From assembly GCA_960531495.1 (NCBI GenBank), contig OY482846.1:31967817-32031816 (forward strand): a DNA stretch of 64,000 bases, given 5' to 3'. This document shows, piece by piece, positions 51,168 through 62,799 of the stretch. Numbering within the stretch: position 1 is the stretch's first letter; each line of letters starts with the position of its first letter. Source of the DNA: Zeus faber (Eukaryota > Chordata > Actinopteri > Zeiformes > Zeidae). The notes beneath the pieces are model-generated. The model made no database searches. It saw nothing but the letters and a program-made list of their open reading frames with translations, and had not been told where the DNA came from. A program made the position numbers and the translations under genes.

Positions 51168-51700
51168 TAAATACATAGAAGCCATTAGAACTGTCAATGC
51201 TGACCTCACCAGGGGTCCTCACTGAGCCATACACTAGGCTCCACTACCTACTGTACTATATGTAGCATACTGTACCGCATACTGTCACTGTTCAGGGTTG
51301 TTTGTGATGCCGTATTGCTGCGCCGTACTGTTGTATACTGTGCTGTATTATCCCAAACACTACCTCACTCTATTCACATTCACATGCCACTTTAATTCAC
51401 ATGCCACTTTAATGCACATATCTGTATATACACAAGCATATTCCCTCCATCTATTCCATTTAATTTCATTTTATTTTTATTGTATTTTATTTTATTCTAT
51501 ATATTTTTATTTTATTCTATAAGTATTCAACTTACTGTATTACGTTTTAGGAGTCAGTTAGTCGGTCTATTAGAAAGAATTTTCTTTTATTGTGTGTTAT
51601 CACCGGGTGCGTTGCATTACATTTCACTGCATATATGTATGAAAGTATGTATATGTATGTGACAAATAAAAATCTTGAATCTTGAACATATATAACATAA
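51040..51700 (+). mobile_element. Non-LTR retroelement tail region with CA/TA repeats
   Basis: Low-complexity T/A-rich DNA ending in ACATTTCACTGCATATATGT ... GACAAATAAAAATCTTGAATCTTGAAC, the same tail family as at 33.97 kb. A CA/TA run lies at about 51105-51170. It lies in the first ndufs1 intron. Confidence 0.5.
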
Positions 51701-52076
51701 CATACTGTATATATACCATGTCTATGCTACCTAGGCATAACTATAATTTGGCTTTGGCTAACACGTTAGGACGCATTTAAGGGACAACACACGTAATTCA
51801 TGGCATGGCAACATATAATAATAAAAATAGAGCGGATCTAACGTGTCAAAACACACAGGTAAAGGTGGGCTAACCTGTTAGCATTTCGACCTAATGTTAT
51901 TGAGGGATCCTTGCTAGCATGCTAACTTAGCGTCACCTAAAGGTGCTACTCAAGGACAAGGGCATCGGGGGGGTTCGCGCGTTCTCGCCGCGTTATGAAG
52001 CGACATGCGGTGCGTCACGCGGTCAGAATGCAGGCGTTACACGCCCGCACTGAACAACCTGCTTCACGGTTCCTAC

Positions 52077-52195
52077 CTGGACGCTATTTGGCCTCCTTGA
52101 CCAGAACAGCGACGCTCCAGACGTGCAACTCGGCGACCACAATGACTTTAGCGGAAGTAATTCCGCAAACAAAACACTACATAACTTCCGGTTGA
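52077..52195 (-). promoter_or_regulatory. ndufs1 promoter and non-coding first exon
   Basis: On the minus strand, AATAGCGTCCAG|GTAGGAAC gives a donor at 52077-52076, in a GC-rich stretch upstream of the ATG exon, whose acceptor lies at 50991. ETS/NRF-2-type motifs (ACTTCCGG at about 52184, GGAAG at about 52153) are typical of nuclear genes for mitochondrial proteins. The exact start site is inferred. Confidence 0.6.
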
Positions 52196-52216
52196 AATGT
52201 CTTGCGTTTTTGTTTT

Positions 52217-52262
52217 CTTCTTCTTCTTCTTCTTCTTCTTCTCATTATTATTGTTATTATCA

Positions 52263-52343
<81 letters not shown>

Positions 52344-52352
52344 TGAGGCATG
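52217..52352. repeat. (TTC)n then (TTA)n microsatellite
   Basis: About nine TTC units, a short spacer, then about thirty TTA units. It lies directly upstream of the ndufs1 promoter. The homopolymer open frames here are artefacts. Confidence 0.95.
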
Positions 52353-53345
52353 ATGCAGACACCCATAGAAAGTAAATAAAAAAATTGAAATATAGTGATT
52401 TATTCATTTCTGTGTGTTTTTTTTAATGTGTTACAGTGTTACATACAGTATTATTTTATCATTATTGAAATGCACGGGTATTGAAATGGACGGACGCGTT
52501 CTTTGGAATTCGAACCTGCGATTTTTACACACACACACACACACACACACTCCAATTCCCAGGATCCACCGCGCGATGTTACCGGAAGTTTCTACGTGTT
52601 CGGTTGACGACAACCCCGGAAGTGTTGAGGGGATTTTCATTTTCCAAACAAGCACGAAGAGGCGGCGCTTTCTCATGCGAAGGAGTTTTGCCAAAGTGGT
52701 AAATACGTTTTAAAGAAAATAAAATGAAACGTGCTTATAGCGATTAACTTCACCGCCGCGTACTCTAGTGATACTGGGACAGTGGAAGTGCCCCCGCTGA
52801 GGCCCGTCTAGATACTGAATCAAATGGTTAGCTAAATGCTAAGTATACCTGCTGTCCACATCAGCTAACAGCTTACTAATGTCAATAATGCTACTGTGTT
52901 ATACTATGTCAATACCAACCATACTTAGGGATTTCCTTCATGCATTGATAGGTCTTTGGTTCATATATACACCTACATCTGCATATCTATACCCACAGTC
53001 AATACTAGCAGCAACACTGCTACGTAGTCCCTGCCATAACATACTGTATATTTTCACATCGTTTATTTTCCTTTTTAGACTTGCACATGAAAATATGCCT
53101 GGCCGAATTGAAACTGATTCTGATTCTGATCCAAGGGAAACGTTTATGTTGCTTTCAGAAGCATGTGACGTAGCTGATTGCTTCAGGTAAAGCCACCTTC
53201 TGTGGTTGGATGATGTGTGAATGCAACTGTCACTGTAACGGCTGATAAGTAGTGGCTAGTTATATAAAAAAAAAAGAAGCACAATTATTCACATCGGTCC
53301 AAGGGAGCTTGTTCTGGAAAAGTCCTGGTCAGTTATTTATTTAGT
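52353..53345. other. Intergenic DNA between ndufs1 and unc50
   Basis: GC-rich DNA at about 52570-52700 carries two ETS-like motifs (ACCGGAAGT, CCCGGAAGT) and a possible donor GCCAAAGTG|GTAAAT near 52700, which could be a distal unc50 first exon or an unlinked promoter. The remainder is repeat-like AT-rich DNA. No coding exon is supported. Confidence 0.4.
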
Positions 53346-53349
53346 GGTA

Positions 53350-54231
53350 ACATTTACATTTATTCATTTAGCAGAAGCGACTTACATGAGAGGCTAGAAA
53401 CAATCAAAGCATACATCAACCAATGGAGCAACATCGAACTTAAGTGCATGATCTCCTGTTTCTAAATTCAACCGGATTCAAGTGCAAGATGCATTAAGTT
53501 GGTTAGTGCATTTTTTTCTTCTTTTACCATATAAGTGCATTATGTCAAATAACAACTTAACAGCTAGTCAACATCAACAACTCACATGTTGTCGGTGTTT
53601 TGTCAATACAACAACTTAAAACTAGTCAACCTCAACAGAAACAAGAATGGTTAGTCATAGCTAAGATATGATCGTGTATTCAGATGTACCTGAAAGAGCA
53701 GGGTCTTCAGGTGTCTCTTGGAGGTTGTGAGTGTCTCTGCAGATCGTAACAAGCTGGGGAGCTCCTTCCACAATTGTGGCGTGAGAAGAGTCTGGATGGG
53801 AGCTGTGCCGAGTGCTCTGACAGATACTGTCTGATCCTCCTGATGTTGTACGGAGTGAATCTGCAGGATCGGGAGACAAAGGAAGTTTGATCATAGGTGG
53901 TCAGCTGGTCGTCAATCACTACACCAAGATTTCTAGCAGACTTAGATGGTATTAATGATGACGAGCCGAGCTGAACATATAACGTGGTGTTGAATGGTTG
54001 GACTTAGCGGGATGATGAGAAGTTCTTTCCTGGAGAGATTCAGCTGGAGGTAGCGTTCCTTCATCCAGACAGAGATGTCTGTGAGGTGTGCAGAGATTCT
54101 CGCTGAGACGGTGGTATCCCCTGTACTGTTATCCCTTAGGGTGCCATGTCTGTCGCAATGTAGCTTGAATGTTATTCTCCCTTGTAAGTCGCTTTGGATA
54201 AAAGCGTCTGCTAAATGACTAAATGTAATGT
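53350..54231. mobile_element. Non-autonomous inverted-repeat element, about 0.9 kb
   Basis: The left end ACATTTACATTTATTCATTT + AGCAG..GCGACTTAC and the right end GTAAGTCGCTTTGGATAAAA + GCGTCTGCTAAATGACTAAATGTAATGT are inverted copies; the left end lacks about 13 bases. These termini are very common in fish genomes. The minus-strand open frames inside match no known domain. Confidence 0.6.
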
Positions 54232-54900
54232 AAAATGTCTGGATTCTCTACAATATTATTGAAATATCATTGCAAGCTACCCAGCCTTGCTTCTGCCTGA
54301 AGCTGGATGTCAGTAATTGGTTGTGTATCTGTGTCATTAACTAGTGTAGAAAATCGAATCCTTGATGAAGAAATTTCAATCTGACAATAGGACAATTATT
54401 GAATACCATTTAATACAAAAACACATGGGCCCACAAGGAAAAGTAATGATCATACAGGTTTGCAAGAGCACCACTCTTCCATCTGTGTGGCCTTGAGTTG
54501 ATATATAACAAAACATTTGTGAGACAGTGAAGGGGAGGGATTATGGGGAAATTGTCCACTTGGTTTCATGTAAGCAGTTGATTAAACAAAGGTATTATAA
54601 TGAAGGTCCCAATGAGCCAGGTATGGTTAGGAGGAAACCCCCATGCTACACAAAATATGTTGAAAGTGTCTCTCAAGGAGAAAGCTGGGGGAAACAGCAG
54701 GGGTCCGGTGAGCAAGGTATGAATGTCCTAAGGAACCAGGTACAGTCAGGGGGACGTAGTTGGTTAGTGTCCTTAGGAGCGAGGGCGGTAGTACAACAAT
54801 AAAAAGGTATTATAGTGGACGGTGTGATACTTACTATCAAACAGGACAGTCAACGGGAAAAGTTAGAATTATACTACAGTTGATAATATTTTATATTCTA
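54232..54900. other. Intergenic DNA upstream of unc50
   Basis: No gene or clear repeat is recognised. The plus-strand open frame at 54527-54802 lacks family features. Confidence 0.5.
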
Positions 54901-54904
54901 CGAC

Positions 54905-54981
54905 ACTAACTTAGCCCTCCTCAACTCTCTCTCCCGCCATCTTTTTTTCCGGTAACCTCTTCTGACGCGGTCCACAGCACC
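54905..54981 (+). promoter_or_regulatory. unc50 proximal promoter / 5' UTR
   Basis: A pyrimidine-rich stretch with CCGCCATCTT (YY1-type) and TTTTCCGG (ETS-type) lies 20-60 bases before the unc50 ATG, resembling a TATA-less housekeeping start. A CCACAG just before CACCATG could instead be a splice acceptor, in which case the first exon lies further upstream. Confidence 0.5.
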
Positions 54982-57900
54982 ATGCTACCGACCACCACTC
55001 TGCCGCAGGGCAACGGAGCAGCCCATTCGCGGGACGCGGCGCGTCACACGGCGGGCGCCAAGCGCTACAAGTACCTCCGGCGGCTGCTCCACTTCAAACA
55101 GATGGACTTTGAGTTCGCCCTGTGGCAGATGCTCTACCTGTTCACCTCGCCGCAGAGAGTCTACCGCAACTTCCACTACAGGAAACAGACCAAGGACCAG
55201 TGGGCCAGAGACGACCCCGCCTTCCTGGTGCTGCTCAGCATCTGGCTCTGTGGTGAGGGTTTACATCCTTTTGTTTAGTTGACGGACCAGATTATTTCTT
55301 ACCCATCCATCCGCAGCGTTAAACAGTGCTAATGGTATGTTCAGTTTGTTATTCTATACATGACGAGAAAACGTTTATAAAATGACTGTATAGACTAGAG
55401 AGGAGGTAAATATCTTGTCGACAGCGTTAGCATGCCGATCCCCAGTTTTCTTCCGGCGACCGCACCGGTGTCGGTGTGACGCGCGGTGCCAGATTATTAA
55501 AATACATGGAGCTTGCTATATAACCACCTGTCAACAAGGTATTAAACCCCGTTCTTGACTGTATGCAATGAATCAGCAAAGGTGGATGTTGGCTCAGCCC
55601 GCGTGTCAGTTATGGTTCTGTCGTGGCAGAGCTTTGGCGACGTTTGCGAGGTTCCGCCGTGAGTCCACACTCACTCCCTGTCTCCCCCCTCTTCCTCTCG
55701 CTGCGCAGTGTCCACAATAGGCTTCGGCTTGGTCCTGGAGATGGGCTTCATGGACACTCTGAAACTCCTGCTCTGGGTGGTGTTCATCGACTGCATCGGA
55801 GTTGGCCTGCTCATATCCACCCTGATGTGGTTGGTACCACCTCGAAAGTTGTATCCACTCAAATCTTTTTTTTTTTTCAATGTCAATTTGCACGAAACCG
55901 GCGTCTGTGGGGCCGGTCGAAAAATAAAATGTCGAAACGTAAAAAAAAAAAGTAATAAGTGAAATCTTTGAAAGACGGAGCCCCCGCTCAAACGCCGCAT
56001 CTCTTCCAGGGTGATCACCAACAAGTACCTGCTCAAACACCCCAACAAAGATTACGACGTGGAGTGGGGCTACGCCTTCGACGTGCACCTCAACGCCTTC
56101 TACCCCCTGCTGGTCATCCTGCACTTCCTGCAGCTCTTCTTCATTAATCGTGAGCGACGTCTTTCCAGTCAGTCGAGATCTTCTTGTCGTTGTTGTCGTT
56201 TGTCGTGGTGCGTTCCACACTCAAATAAAAGCACGTTTCACACACTCATCCTGCCTCTTTGTAGCCGAGCGGCTGCAGCCTGTCGATCGAGCTGTTGCTA
56301 TGGTCCCTTTCACTCCCCACCGTTGACTCTCGTTAGTGGCCGAGTATCGGTGAGAATCCGCTTTGTTTGCCAGCCGTTGCCAAGATGTTCGATTAACAGC
56401 CACGTTAAGAGGGAAATCAGGAAGTGAAGTTGCGCACGAGCGTCTCACCCTCACAGCGGTCCGGCCCGGTTGTGTTTCAGACATCGTGGTGATCAACTCG
56501 GACTGGTTCGTGGGCTACTTTGTGGGGAACACGCTGTGGTTGGTCGCCATCGGCTACTACCTCTACATCACCTTCCTGGGGTACAACGGTGAGCGAAAAT
56601 AAATTCCATTCCACAATTCCACATCAGTTGAGTGGATTGGTTCCTCCTGCTTTGGCCTGATTCTGATATATAAACATATATACAGTGGTACTTTGAATTA
56701 CGAGCTCTGTCACGGAACAAATTAAACTCGTAAGTCAATCTGCTCGTATAGCAAATCAATTTTCCCCATTGAAATGAATTGAAATGCCATTAATCCGTTC
56801 CAGCCCCCAAAAAACCACTACCTGTTTTAAAATAAGAAAAATGTATTTACAAAATGACAAATATTGTATGAAAACATAATAAAAGAGAATGTAAAGAAAT
56901 AAACAGGTTTTATAAAGTCTATTAACCTTGGAGACCAGACGACTTTGCCAAACGGAAGATGCTGGCGGAGGTGGAGGGTGGAGGAGACAGGCGGAGGAGG
57001 TTGGAGGAGTCCGTTTCGTTTCGTGCTTTTTCGGTCGCCTTCGCTTGTTGCTCCACTTTATTGCTGAACTTAATTGCTACAATTAATTTATTTTCACTTC
57101 ACTCTCGCTTAACTTAAATAAAAAAACAACAGCTTCGTCTTCTTCGCCGATGTTTTGCCTTTTTCGCCCGCGCCGCCCTCACTTCCATCTGCGGGGCGTT
57201 TCAATAAAAACCTGTCCAAGGAGGCTTGTTTCATCCTGCCTTTCAGAATCTTTCGGAAATAAGTTCGGCAAATGTCGTTATATAGCGACGACGCACGACC
57301 AGTTGCAACTTTTTCTGGGTGTTTCCTTTCAATGAACTCTGAAAGTCTCTCCCACCTTCCCACCATTTCCTTCATCTCGCTTGTAGATATAACCTCCTCC
57401 GCGGTACCAATTTCCTGCAAAGCCCCCGTAGGCTGCTGCGTCTGTAGCTCCTTTTAACTCCTCCCTCGTCAGCTCCTCGATGGGCTCGTTCGCATCTTCT
57501 CCGTCCACCTCCAAAGCCCATGGACTTTCCGAGGCACACGATCTCCTCCACCACTGCCGCTTCGGGTTTCGAATCCTTCAAACGTCCCTTTCGGACGCAA
57601 CCTCAGGCCACGGCTTCTTCCACGCAGAGTTCAGGCTCCTCCTTGTTACACCCTGCCAGGCGGTAGCCATAATTCGGAGGCATATCACGATGTTGCAGTG
57701 GTCCTTGCCGAACTCTCGAAGGGTGAGGTCTGTGTTCTCCGTCACCTCAAAGCAGCGGCGGAACAGGTGCTTGGTGAAGAGCCTCTTGAAATTTGAAGTC
57801 ACCCGCTGGTCCATGGACAGGATAAGGGTGGTGTTGGCTGGAAGGTAAAGAACCTTTATAAACGTCAACTCTGGTGCGTTGTCCAGGACGAGAAGGCCTC

Positions 57901-59446
57901 GCAGGGGTAGGTGATATTCCTGGAGATACTTCTTAGCGGCAGGACCGCAGAGCAGGTTTACCCACTCCTCAAAGAGCTGCCTGGTGACCCACGCCTTCGG
58001 GTTTGCCCTCCGCATCACCCGCATTTTTTTTTCTTTTAGGATCTTATGGGAACCTAAAGGCTCCGGGGTTTTCCGAGTGATGTCCGAGCAGCGGCTTGAT
58101 CTTGCAGTCGCCACTCGCATTGGCGCACAGTGCGAGGCTTAACCTGTCCTTCATGGCTTTGTGGCCTGGCGTCGTCTTCTCTGCAATGATGTAAGTCCTC
58201 CTTGGCATCACAGTTGAAGACTTGCTGGGGGACGTATCCTCCGGCTTCTATCATCTCGGCAAAAGTTTTGAGGTTATCCTCAGCTGCCCTCACATCCGAG
58301 CCCGCTGCCTCGCCACGCCTGACGACGGAGTGAATGCCGGTCCTCTTTTTGAAATTCTCGAACCAGCCTCGCGACTGGCTTGAAACGACTCTTCCGACGC
58401 CTCGTCCGTTGAAGTGCCTGGGGTCGGCTGCAGCAGATCAGTGTAGATCATTTTTGCCTCCTCGCAGATGACACCCTCCATCACGCTATCTCCCGCGAGC
58501 TGCTTCTCCGCCAACCACACCAGCAGCAGATTCTCCATCTTTTCATGGGCAGTGGTCCGCAGCTTAGACATTATTTTCACGCCCTTGGCTGGCGTAATAC
58601 CCCTTATCGCCTCCTTCTGCTTCAGTATGCTACATATCATAGAAGTACTACGCTCGTACTGCCTCTCCAATTCCATCACACGCACACCTCGCTCATGTTT
58701 TTCCATGATTTCATGCTTTAAATTCAATCAACATCATCCACTTCTTCTCAGCACTTGCTTTCTTAGGACCCATGGTTGGAAAAAAAAAATTGGCAAAATA
58801 ACTGGACAAAAAGCACAAAACGCGAGCACAAAACACAGAAGAGATGCTTCCACGGTCAGGTAACCACGTGAAGTGAAGGAGTGAGACGCGGGAGGCTGGC
58901 CGCCACGCCAGCTAGTGGCGGCGTACCTGAAGCTCGCTCCTCGTAACTCGCATTTTTGCTCGCAAATCAATGCAAAAAAAAAAATAGACGGAACGACGGC
59001 TCGTAACTCAGAAAACTCGTATGTTAGTGCACTCGTAACTCAAGGTACCACTGTGAATGGAAATACCGGTTTAAAAACCCGGGAAAAACAGCTAAAGCAT
59101 TACAGCGATGTGTTAGAAATGTAGCGGAGTAAAAGTCCCAAGTACACAATGCCCAATGTTAGCTCGATGTTGGCAATGTTACCGAAAAAGAAAAAACAAT
59201 ATCAGGTTTCCATCCCATGAAGTCGTCGTCCGATCTTGTATCAGATCTTTGCTTCTTCCTCTCCTCCTCCTCCTCCTCCTCCTCCCTCGTCTCTCGTCCC
59301 TGTGCTCAGTGCTGCCCTTCCTGAAGAACACGGTGGTGCTGCTCTACCCCTTCGCCCTCCTGGCGCTGCTCTACGTGCTCTCCATCTCCCTGGGCTGGAA
59401 CTTCACGCGGGGGCTCTGCTGGTTCTACAAGTACCGGGTCCAGTGA
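54982..59446 (+). CDS. unc50: UNC50 homologue (inner nuclear / Golgi membrane protein), complete
   Basis: UNC-50/GMH1 family multi-pass membrane protein, linked in worms to surface delivery of nicotinic receptors and in yeast to Golgi Arf-GEF recruitment. Coding exons: 54982-55252, 55709-55829, 56010-56149, 56481-56588, 59310-59446. They total 777 nt, 258 aa (human 259). Hallmark stretches are SRDAARHTAGAKRYKYLRRL, MDFEFALWQMLYLFTSPQRV, RNFHYRKQTKDQWARDDPAF, DYDVEWGYAFDVHLNAFYPL and WNFTRGLCWFYKYRVQ. Five hydrophobic segments lie at about residues 80-100, 108-132, 160-178, 184-208 and 218-240, with a cytosolic-type basic N terminus. The ATG is the first in frame, in CACCATG context, and matches the family start. 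The last intron is swollen by a Tigger transposon. All donors are GT, one the weak GTTGGT. Confidence 0.97.
56683..59053 (-). mobile_element. Tigger/pogo DNA transposon, near full length, broken
   Basis: 2371 bp in the last unc50 intron, opposite in strand. The ends CAGTGGTACTTTGAATTACG and, inverted, CAGTGGTACCTTGAGTTACG are matched; the left flank is TA and the right is TG, an altered TA duplication. The length is close to the roughly 2.4 kb of autonomous Tigger elements. The minus strand encodes a CENP-B/jerky-like transposase (next entry). Confidence 0.93.
57115..58772 (-). pseudogene. Tigger transposase pseudogene
   Basis: Read on the minus strand, it starts MGPKKASAEKKW near 58772. Next come a CENP-B-type N-terminal helix-turn-helix (ERQYERSTSMICSILKQKEA), a Tc5/CENP-B DNA-binding region (MENLLLVWLAEKQLAGDSV), and DDE parts: VFNCDAKED (first Asp, about 58230), NPKAWVTRQLFEEWVN (about 58000) and LLVLDNAPELTF (second Asp, about 57890). 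A stop follows the first segment, and frame changes lie near 58290 and 58060, so it cannot make an intact enzyme. Human Tigger-derived genes belong to the same family, but no domestication is indicated here. Confidence 0.9.
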
Positions 59447-60065
59447 GGGACGTTCACCCGGCCCGGCTCCTCGCCCCTTCCCGCCCGGCGACTCGGGGGT
59501 TTTGTCGAACAACCGAGTCCCCCGCTCCCACGCGCCGCTCGGATGTCTCGCACTCAATGAATATCGTTTGATTTGATCTCTTTCTCCGGGAAAATGCCGG
59601 GACAGCGGCCGGCTGTCACTATTCCAACTATCACATGACTTTTTAGTTTCCGGTCGACTGATACCGAGCGGGCGGTGGGACTCAATGGACGCTATTATTT
59701 CTGCGGACTACTTTGTGGACAACGAAAAGGGAGGACATGAAGCTAGCGATGATTTTTTTTTTTTTTATGTGGTTGGTTTTGTATGATTTGTAAATAGGAG
59801 CCCAAATCGGCTGTTGAATACACATTGCAGATGGACTTGATCTGAAGTCGAGTGGCGGCTCTTTTTGGGGGGTTTCTTTGAGGGGAAAAAAAAAAAAAGA
59901 ACAGAAAATACTTTAACTCGTGTTTATTGAGGAGGTGAAAAAAGGAATGATAATTAAAAGAGGTGAAATGTGTTTTAAGAAGACAAGGATTTTTGTGAGT
60001 AAAGTGTTTTTTCCCCTCCCAAAGTGTGCATTCCAAAGCATTTGCAATAAAAAAAAAAAAAAAAA
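59447..60065 (+). other. unc50 3' UTR (inferred)
   Basis: Non-coding DNA after the unc50 stop, with an AATAAA at 60046-60051 that runs into a genomic A tract. The hexamer may be the polyadenylation signal, or the A tract may mark a retroelement end. Confidence 0.45.
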
Positions 60066-60263
60066 AAAAGGTTTTAACTCGAGGTTTAATGGACTGTTTT
60101 CCTGTTGGGACACTGTTGACCACGGCGATGCCTTTAGTGGAGATCCAATATGTGAGTGAACAGTCATCACAATGTGAGCGGAATAGCTGGTTTGCTTTTA
60201 TATATTTCTTTATTATAAATAATTAAATTGTTCTAAAATGCATGGGGGGGCGGGGGCGGGATT

Positions 60264-61037
60264 TGTGACTCGGCTGTGGCTATACCCCTTAATCCCCCAG
60301 CCATCCCGGCCGGGTAAGTAGGGCCCCTTTCCCACATGGAATCCAAAACCTTGCCGGATAAAAATTATCTGGCAAAGGCATTAGGTAGTCATCACACATT
60401 AGCTCCTTTACAGAAAAGTTCTGTATGGAGTCTGTTCCCACATTCTATGACTGTTACAGATACATGATGGGTTGGGGTTAGTAAGTTATGCCCAGTGTAG
60501 ATGCGATCGTTAGGACAATCTGTCGGCAACGGACGTACGATCTGAATAGTTTTCCTTTTTTTCCCCTGGCTCTCAGAGACCAGCGCTTCCACCTCCCTGT
60601 CTCCACCCCCTTCCCGGACAGACTCTGTTCCCTCCGCTGATGGAGCAGGGACAAGGGACCCCGTCCCCAGAGGCAATAACCCTAACCCAAAGTTATTAAA
60701 TCCGTGTGATCGTTTTCAACTTGTCCTACACTCTGCCTCCGGAGAAGGAACGTTCTCCACCCCGTTGTACCTGTCCCTGTCACGTTCGCTCCCTCGGCCA
60801 CGTGGCAAACGATGGGGTTTGGTTAAGCCTGGGTTTGCGGGGGATGGTGCAGGAGGCTGACAACCTGCGGACCGGAGCGCGAGCCACGCGGAATCTGACG
60901 TGGATTGTTTTGGCTTTCCGTTTCCAATAATTAATGCACACGCCATGTCGGCGCCCCGCTGCCGGTAACACTCCGTCTCCCTCCCTAAACCCGTACCTGT
61001 GGGTGAACACTCCCACAAATGGCGCCTGAATAGGGAC
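60264..61037 (+). mobile_element. LTR-like repeat followed by a tRNA-Lys-type primer-binding site
   Basis: TGGCGCCTGAATAGGGAC at 61020-61037 matches the tRNA-Lys3 primer-binding site of retroviruses at 16 of 18 positions; both differences are C to T. It sits two bases after ...CCCACA, a suitable LTR 3' end. A possible LTR start is TGTGAC at about 60264, giving roughly 754 bp. About 60350-60556 is repeated in inverse orientation at 14.28-14.48 kb. No gag, pol or env frames follow, so this is a relic. The LTR reading is inference. Confidence 0.45.
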
Positions 61038-61221
61038 GTCCAGGGCGGACCTGACCCGCTGCGTTCAGTAAACCTCCCGGCCCCTGACGCAGGGCTTCCC
61101 TCTCCTGGGAGGTTCGGACCTGACCCGATCCTCACACAGCGGCTTATTTTTTTGAGCTCCCGAGTCTTAGTGAGCTTTGTCGTCTCCGATCATCTGATTA
61201 AAGGAACCTTAGCTGTGATTT

Positions 61222-61292
61222 GGATGTAAAAATCAGGACTCGAACCTGTGACGGCACCGCTGAAAGGCAGCGTGTGAACCCGTCACCCAAGT
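61222..61292 (-). repeat. tRNA-like sequence (pseudo-tRNA or SINE head)
   Basis: On the minus strand, ACAGGTTCGAGTCCTG forms a T-arm with a perfect B box. Upstream, TTGGGTGACGGG is A-box-like and CGCTGCCTTTCAGCG an anticodon-arm-like hairpin. The anticodon stem is imperfect and no intact acceptor stem was found, so a functional tRNA is unlikely. Confidence 0.4.
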
Positions 61293-61299
61293 GGAGTTA

Positions 61300-62799
61300 A
61301 AACCCTCTGTTGCAGTCGGAAAACATCTGTGGTGTAATCTAGTTGAGTTTTCCCTCAAAACATTAAGGTGAGCTACATGTAGACAAAGGCGCCCCAATAA
61401 ATATTCTGCCAGTAGAGGTTCGGGTTAGTTTTCTTGTTTTTGCTTTCATCCTCAACCCTACACAGTTCGAAAATAGAGCACGAGTCATTGTTTACCATTT
61501 ATTTACAAACCAAATGACACATTTTTCACACTGTGACTATATTAGGCTCCATAATTGAGAGTCACATATGTAATCAGCTGACTCTGACAATCATTGAATG
61601 CCTGCGGCTGGTCACTTTTTTGAGTTATGCAGAAATCCATGGATGAACCACAAAACAAAGAAAGTTAACTCTTCCGATTGCTGGGATCTGGAGACCAGGC
61701 CGGTTGGCTGTTAGTGATATTAAGGACACTGATTGCTTGGGCTTGAATTTCTACTGAAATGTGACTGTGAAATATCAAAACTTACTGTACAATTGTCCTT
61801 CACAAACAAGCTTTGTCACACTGGAAGACAGTATTTTATGATAATTCTTCACCACATTGGAGTTGCATTTTTTTCACTGACTTCTTGACAAAACTTGCAT
61901 CCATTTGGCCCCAACTGATCAAGTGATAACAGCGACCAATAACCTTGTCCTTATTCACGCGTAATATGCAATTTAATAGGAGTCTTGAAAGTCAAAATGC
62001 ATTATTTATTTCCATCATAAATTTCCTTTGTGATTATTTCCTTTTAAATGTGTTATTCATGACAATTCTCTATAGAAGCTGGACCAGAGCGAGGTGAATG
62101 ATTTAAAAAAAAGCAGATTCTGTAGATTTTGTTTAAATGGTAGTATTTACTCTTACTGTACAAATATTTAGGTTTATTTTTGGATATTCATGCCACAGAA
62201 CCCTTTGATACTCAATATCTTCAATGCAATTTCGGTACTATAAAAATGAAATAATCACATTTCCATACCCTGTCATGACATCTTCAATCCTGACAAGGTA
62301 AGTTCCACTGTGTAGATGCTTTCATATAAAAGAAATGATCATTTAGAAAAAAAAAAAAAAAAAAAAAATATTAAATTCACTGACACTTTTTCGACCCAGA
62401 CTAATAATAAGAGACAGCTGTAAGATAAATGTACAACATAACGTTTACTCAATTGAAAAAGATAAAACGGTAGCATTTGAAGCAAGTCCTTTTTGCACTT
62501 CTATCATCTACCACGGCCTGGCAGTACGGTCAAAAACAGACAAACACCACTGCACACAATTGTGTACCAACACAACACCGCCGAATCAAAAAAGAGAGGA
62601 AGTTTCCAAACAGGAGGAACATGGTTGGACTTCTAGACGTGTAGTGGTTTGTTTGTTTTGCAGAACCACTTTGCTCTCTCTCTCTCTCTCTCTCTCTGTT
62701 AAAGTTGAGTCCTCTGAGGAGGGAAGAGGCGTCTGCTGCTGTGCACGTTGCAAAGTCATTTTGAAGAAAGTGACCTGTGTTTGCGTGTGTGTGCTGTTT
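61300..62799 (-). other. 3' UTR / downstream DNA of the dsRNA-binding gene
   Basis: AT-rich DNA without recognisable exons. It includes a poly(A) tract at about 62347-62368 and a (TC)n run at about 62668-62697. The 3' end of the minus-strand gene must lie here; several TTTATT (AATAAA on the minus strand) candidates exist and none is clearly best. Confidence 0.4.

Noticed and set aside
52123-52407. Poly-Tyr, poly-Asn and poly-Ile frames
   Set aside because: Artefacts of the TTC/TTA microsatellite.
53661-53919. Two overlapping minus-strand frames of 70-77 aa
   Set aside because: They lie inside the inverted-repeat element, have no domain match I recognise, and are probably repeat sequence.
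54527-54802. 91-aa plus-strand frame
   Set aside because: No family features, no splice links, and it lies in repeat-rich intergenic DNA.
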